The notes under the pieces were generated by a model that saw only the letters and a program-made list of their open reading frames with translations, ran no database searches and had not been told where the DNA came from. Of a stretch of DNA of 64,000 bases, positions 61,447 to 64,000 are shown in pieces; the first letter of the stretch is position 1, and every line of letters starts with the position of its first letter. This DNA is from Tanytarsus gracilentus. Its lineage: Eukaryota; Arthropoda; Insecta; Diptera; Chironomidae. The stretch lies in contig JAXRKN010000045.1 of assembly GCA_038502055.1 (NCBI GenBank), forward strand, positions 9,785,501-9,849,500, read 5' to 3'. The translations under genes and the position numbers were made by a program.

Positions 61447-64000
61447 ATGTCACTCTTTAGATTTGCCACGGCTGAGGTGAGTAGAATTATTTTAAGCGAG
61501 CAATCCGAAGTGACTGTCAAGTTACGTGCAACATTTAAATAATTATGGAAATTTTCACTAGCACTTCACGCTGACACTTGGCTCTCATCATTTAACCTCT
61601 TTACATTTTATGTTAAATTATTCGGAAGCGACGAATTAGCTCGCTCTTCGTGACTTTTATTCAAATTGATTTTCATAATTAATTAAGGGTGAAGAGTTGA
61701 ATTGTGAAGTGCTTTTTGGGTGAATCTTAAAAATTTAACTTCTTTGTTATTTAAATTAGTTGAACTATTTTGATGTCAACAACGCAAAACTTTTCTCTTT
61801 ATCTCATTAGAGTCATGTAGATTTATATCTTGATTTCATTAAATTATTTATCTCCTCTATTGCTCCCATGCATGCCATAAGCCACATAATCTAAAACATA
61901 AAAAACATTCACAAGAACCTCCTTGTTAAATTTACTGTCGCTCGGGGAGTTAATTAATACGAAAAATAGTTTTTTTTTCGGATAAGAAAAGTTGTGTTTA
62001 TTAATCCTTTGATGTTACTGCCGTTGCCACAACAAATCTCTTCTCGTAACGACGATGAGCGAGGGTTTTAAGTGCTCGTGTGGTTTTGACTTTTGCGAAG
62101 TAAACTTTTATGATTTAAAAATTATTTCAGCTCCGTAATGTCCTCACTAAACGTTCTTATAACACAACAAATGTCGCTCCAACGGTTAAAATGTTCATCG
62201 ATGGTAAATTCGTCGAATCAAAAGCAACCGAATGGATTGAACTTCCCGACCCGGCAACTAATGAAATTGTAACTCGCGTTCCAAAATGTACTCAAGATGA
62301 GATGAATGCAGCAGTCGAGTCCTCAAAGCGTGCCTTCAAGACCTGGAGTCAAACATCAGTCCTCACCCGTCAGCAAGTGATGTTGAAACTTCAACAAATC
62401 ATCAGAGCCAACATGTCGGAGATCGCTAAAAATATCACCAGGGAACAGGGAAAGACACTTGTCGATGCGGAGGGCGATGTACTCAGAGGATTGCGTGAGT
62501 CAGAATAATTCATAGTTCTAAAAGAGGCAATTAACTTTTCCTTCTTCTCACTTCATGTCACCTCATTAATTATTAGAGGTTGTTGAGCACATGTGCAGCA
62601 TCACTTCATTGCAACTCGGTGAAACAATGCCCAACATTGCTAAGGTATGTTGACTTGATGAGATATTCGAGGCTTAGTAATGAGATTTTTTAATTAAATA
62701 AAATTTATTAAAAAGTTTGATTTAAAAAATTGCTGAATTGATTTTATCAAATTGAATTTAAAAATTACGTTATGAAATTGACTTTTCATATGAATTTTTA
62801 CAACGTATTTTTTTAATTTAAAAATAAAATAACGAGAAAAACTGGAAATAATTAAATCTCATTAACAGACCTCGTAAAACTCACTCCTCATATTTCATCT
62901 TTTCTCTTACTTTCTCATCTAGGACATGGATACTTACAGCTATACCAACCCACTCGGTAAGTCATCAACTTTGTCATTGCAATGATGCTTAAAAATTTTA
63001 TGTTGCTGCATTTTAATGAACACTCGCATCATTAGCAATGTGACAGATTACATCAAAAAGTGGTTTAACAAAAATTTATTTTTCCCTTTAGGTGTCACCG
63101 CTGGTATTACACCCTTTAACTTCCCAGCTATGATTCCGCTGTGGATGTAAGTAACCTCAATAAAACTCCTTCTTACTTTAACCCCATTTCACTTCCTTGC
63201 ATAATTATTAACTTCGTTACAATAATAATAAAAAAAACCCTTTTTCTTTTTAAAAGGTTCCCGGTCGCAATAACTTGCGGCAATACGAGCATTATAAAGC
63301 CATCGGAACGTGATCCGGGCGCAACTCTTTTGCTCATGGAAATGCTCAATGAAGCTGGATGTCCTCCCGGTGTCGTTAACGTAATTCACGGTGCACACGA
63401 TGCGGTTAATTTCATTTGTGATCATCCCGACATCAGAGCCATCTCCTTTGTGGGCAGCGACCAAGCCGGCAAGTACATTTACGAGCGCGGTTGCCGTAAT
63501 GGAAAGCGAGTACAGAGCAATATGGGAGCGAAAAATCATGGCGTGGTTATGTCTGATGCGAATAAAAACGCCACACTCAATCAACTCGCTGGTGCTGCCT
63601 TTGGTGCTGCCGGACAACGTTGCATGGCACTCTCGACGGCTGTTTTTGTTGGTGAAGCTAAAGAGTGGATTCCGGAATTGGTTGAGCGCGCATCAAAACT
63701 TAAAGTCGGTGCTGGACATTTGCCAGGTGTTGATGTGGGTCCCGTTATCTCGCCACAATCGAAAAAACGCATTCTCGACTTAATTCAATCGGGTGCTGAT
63801 GAGGGAGCGAAAATCGTTCTTGATGGTCGCAATATTAAAGTTGAAGGATATGAAAAGGGAAATTTTGTGGGTCCAACAATTCTCATTGATGTTAATCCAA
63901 CAATGAAGTGCTACAAAGAGGAAATTTTCGGACCAGTTTTAGTTTGTCTCTTTGCCGACACCCTCGACGATGCCATCGACATAATCAATAAGAATCCATA
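61447..64000 (+). CDS. ALDH6A1: Methylmalonate-semialdehyde dehydrogenase (acylating), mitochondrial; 3' end outside window
   Basis: The enzyme converts methylmalonate semialdehyde with CoA and NAD+ to propionyl-CoA, and malonate semialdehyde to acetyl-CoA, in valine and pyrimidine breakdown in the mitochondrial matrix. Exons: 61447-61476, 62131-62494, 62577-62644, 62923-62956, 63092-63146 and 63257 to the edge, giving 431 codons of a family usually about 520. The leader MSLFRFATAELRNVLTKRSY is Arg-rich, as expected for import. Then come MFIDGKFVES, the family-typical MDTYSYTNPLGVTAGITPFN across three exons, NFPAMIPLWM, TSIIKPSERDPGA (coenzyme site), FVGSDQAGKYI and SNMGAKNHGVVMSDA. GAAGQRCMALSTAVFVG carries the catalytic Cys (about residue 306). 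Asn replaces the general-base Glu of hydrolytic ALDHs, as in CoA-acylating members. The frame is open to 64000, within the EEIFGPVL region. Confidence 0.95.

Overview
The window looks like AT-rich nuclear DNA from an insect, most likely a lower (midge-like) fly. Genes have many short introns (50-80 nt) with GT(R)AGT donors and TTTNCAG-type acceptors. There are two divergent ionotropic receptors of the arthropod type, long AT-rich non-coding stretches, and class II foldback elements with 8-bp target duplications. The fly assignment is inference; the species cannot be named from the sequence.

Layout. Positions 1-782 (minus strand) hold the N-terminal half of a WDR43/UTP5-type nucleolar WD40 protein. 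Positions 783-10432 are non-coding, with a near-perfect tandem duplication at 1586-3555 and a dispersed repeat at about 6840-7400. Positions 10433-27260 (plus) carry a 13-14 exon single-pass receptor: signal peptide, one Ig domain, four fibronectin III domains, one membrane helix and a short tail. Its signal-peptide exon lies 7.6 kb upstream of the Ig exon. Positions 32925-36139 and 42373-45200 (both plus) are two tandem divergent ionotropic receptor genes. A 998-bp hAT-like foldback element lies between them. Positions 48380-51640 are a dense block of tandem and dispersed repeats. Positions 52904-53883 (plus) encode an HSD17B8-type short-chain dehydrogenase. It is followed by a 934-bp inverted-repeat element (54231-55164), a second copy of the minisatellite-bearing repeat in opposite orientation (56086-56670), and a third related minisatellite inside a split duplication (60364-61098). 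From 61447 to the right edge (plus) is methylmalonate-semialdehyde dehydrogenase (ALDH6A1), cut off by the window end.

Functionally the genes look independent: ribosome biogenesis (WDR43), cell-surface adhesion or signalling (Ig/FN3 receptor), chemosensation (two receptors), mitochondrial fatty-acid metabolism (HSD17B8) and valine/pyrimidine catabolism (ALDH6A1). Only the two ionotropic receptors form an evident family cluster. All exon borders were deduced by reading frames and splice consensus by eye. The reading frame closes without a break across every junction given, but no transcript evidence was available. No tRNA, rRNA or CRISPR array was seen.
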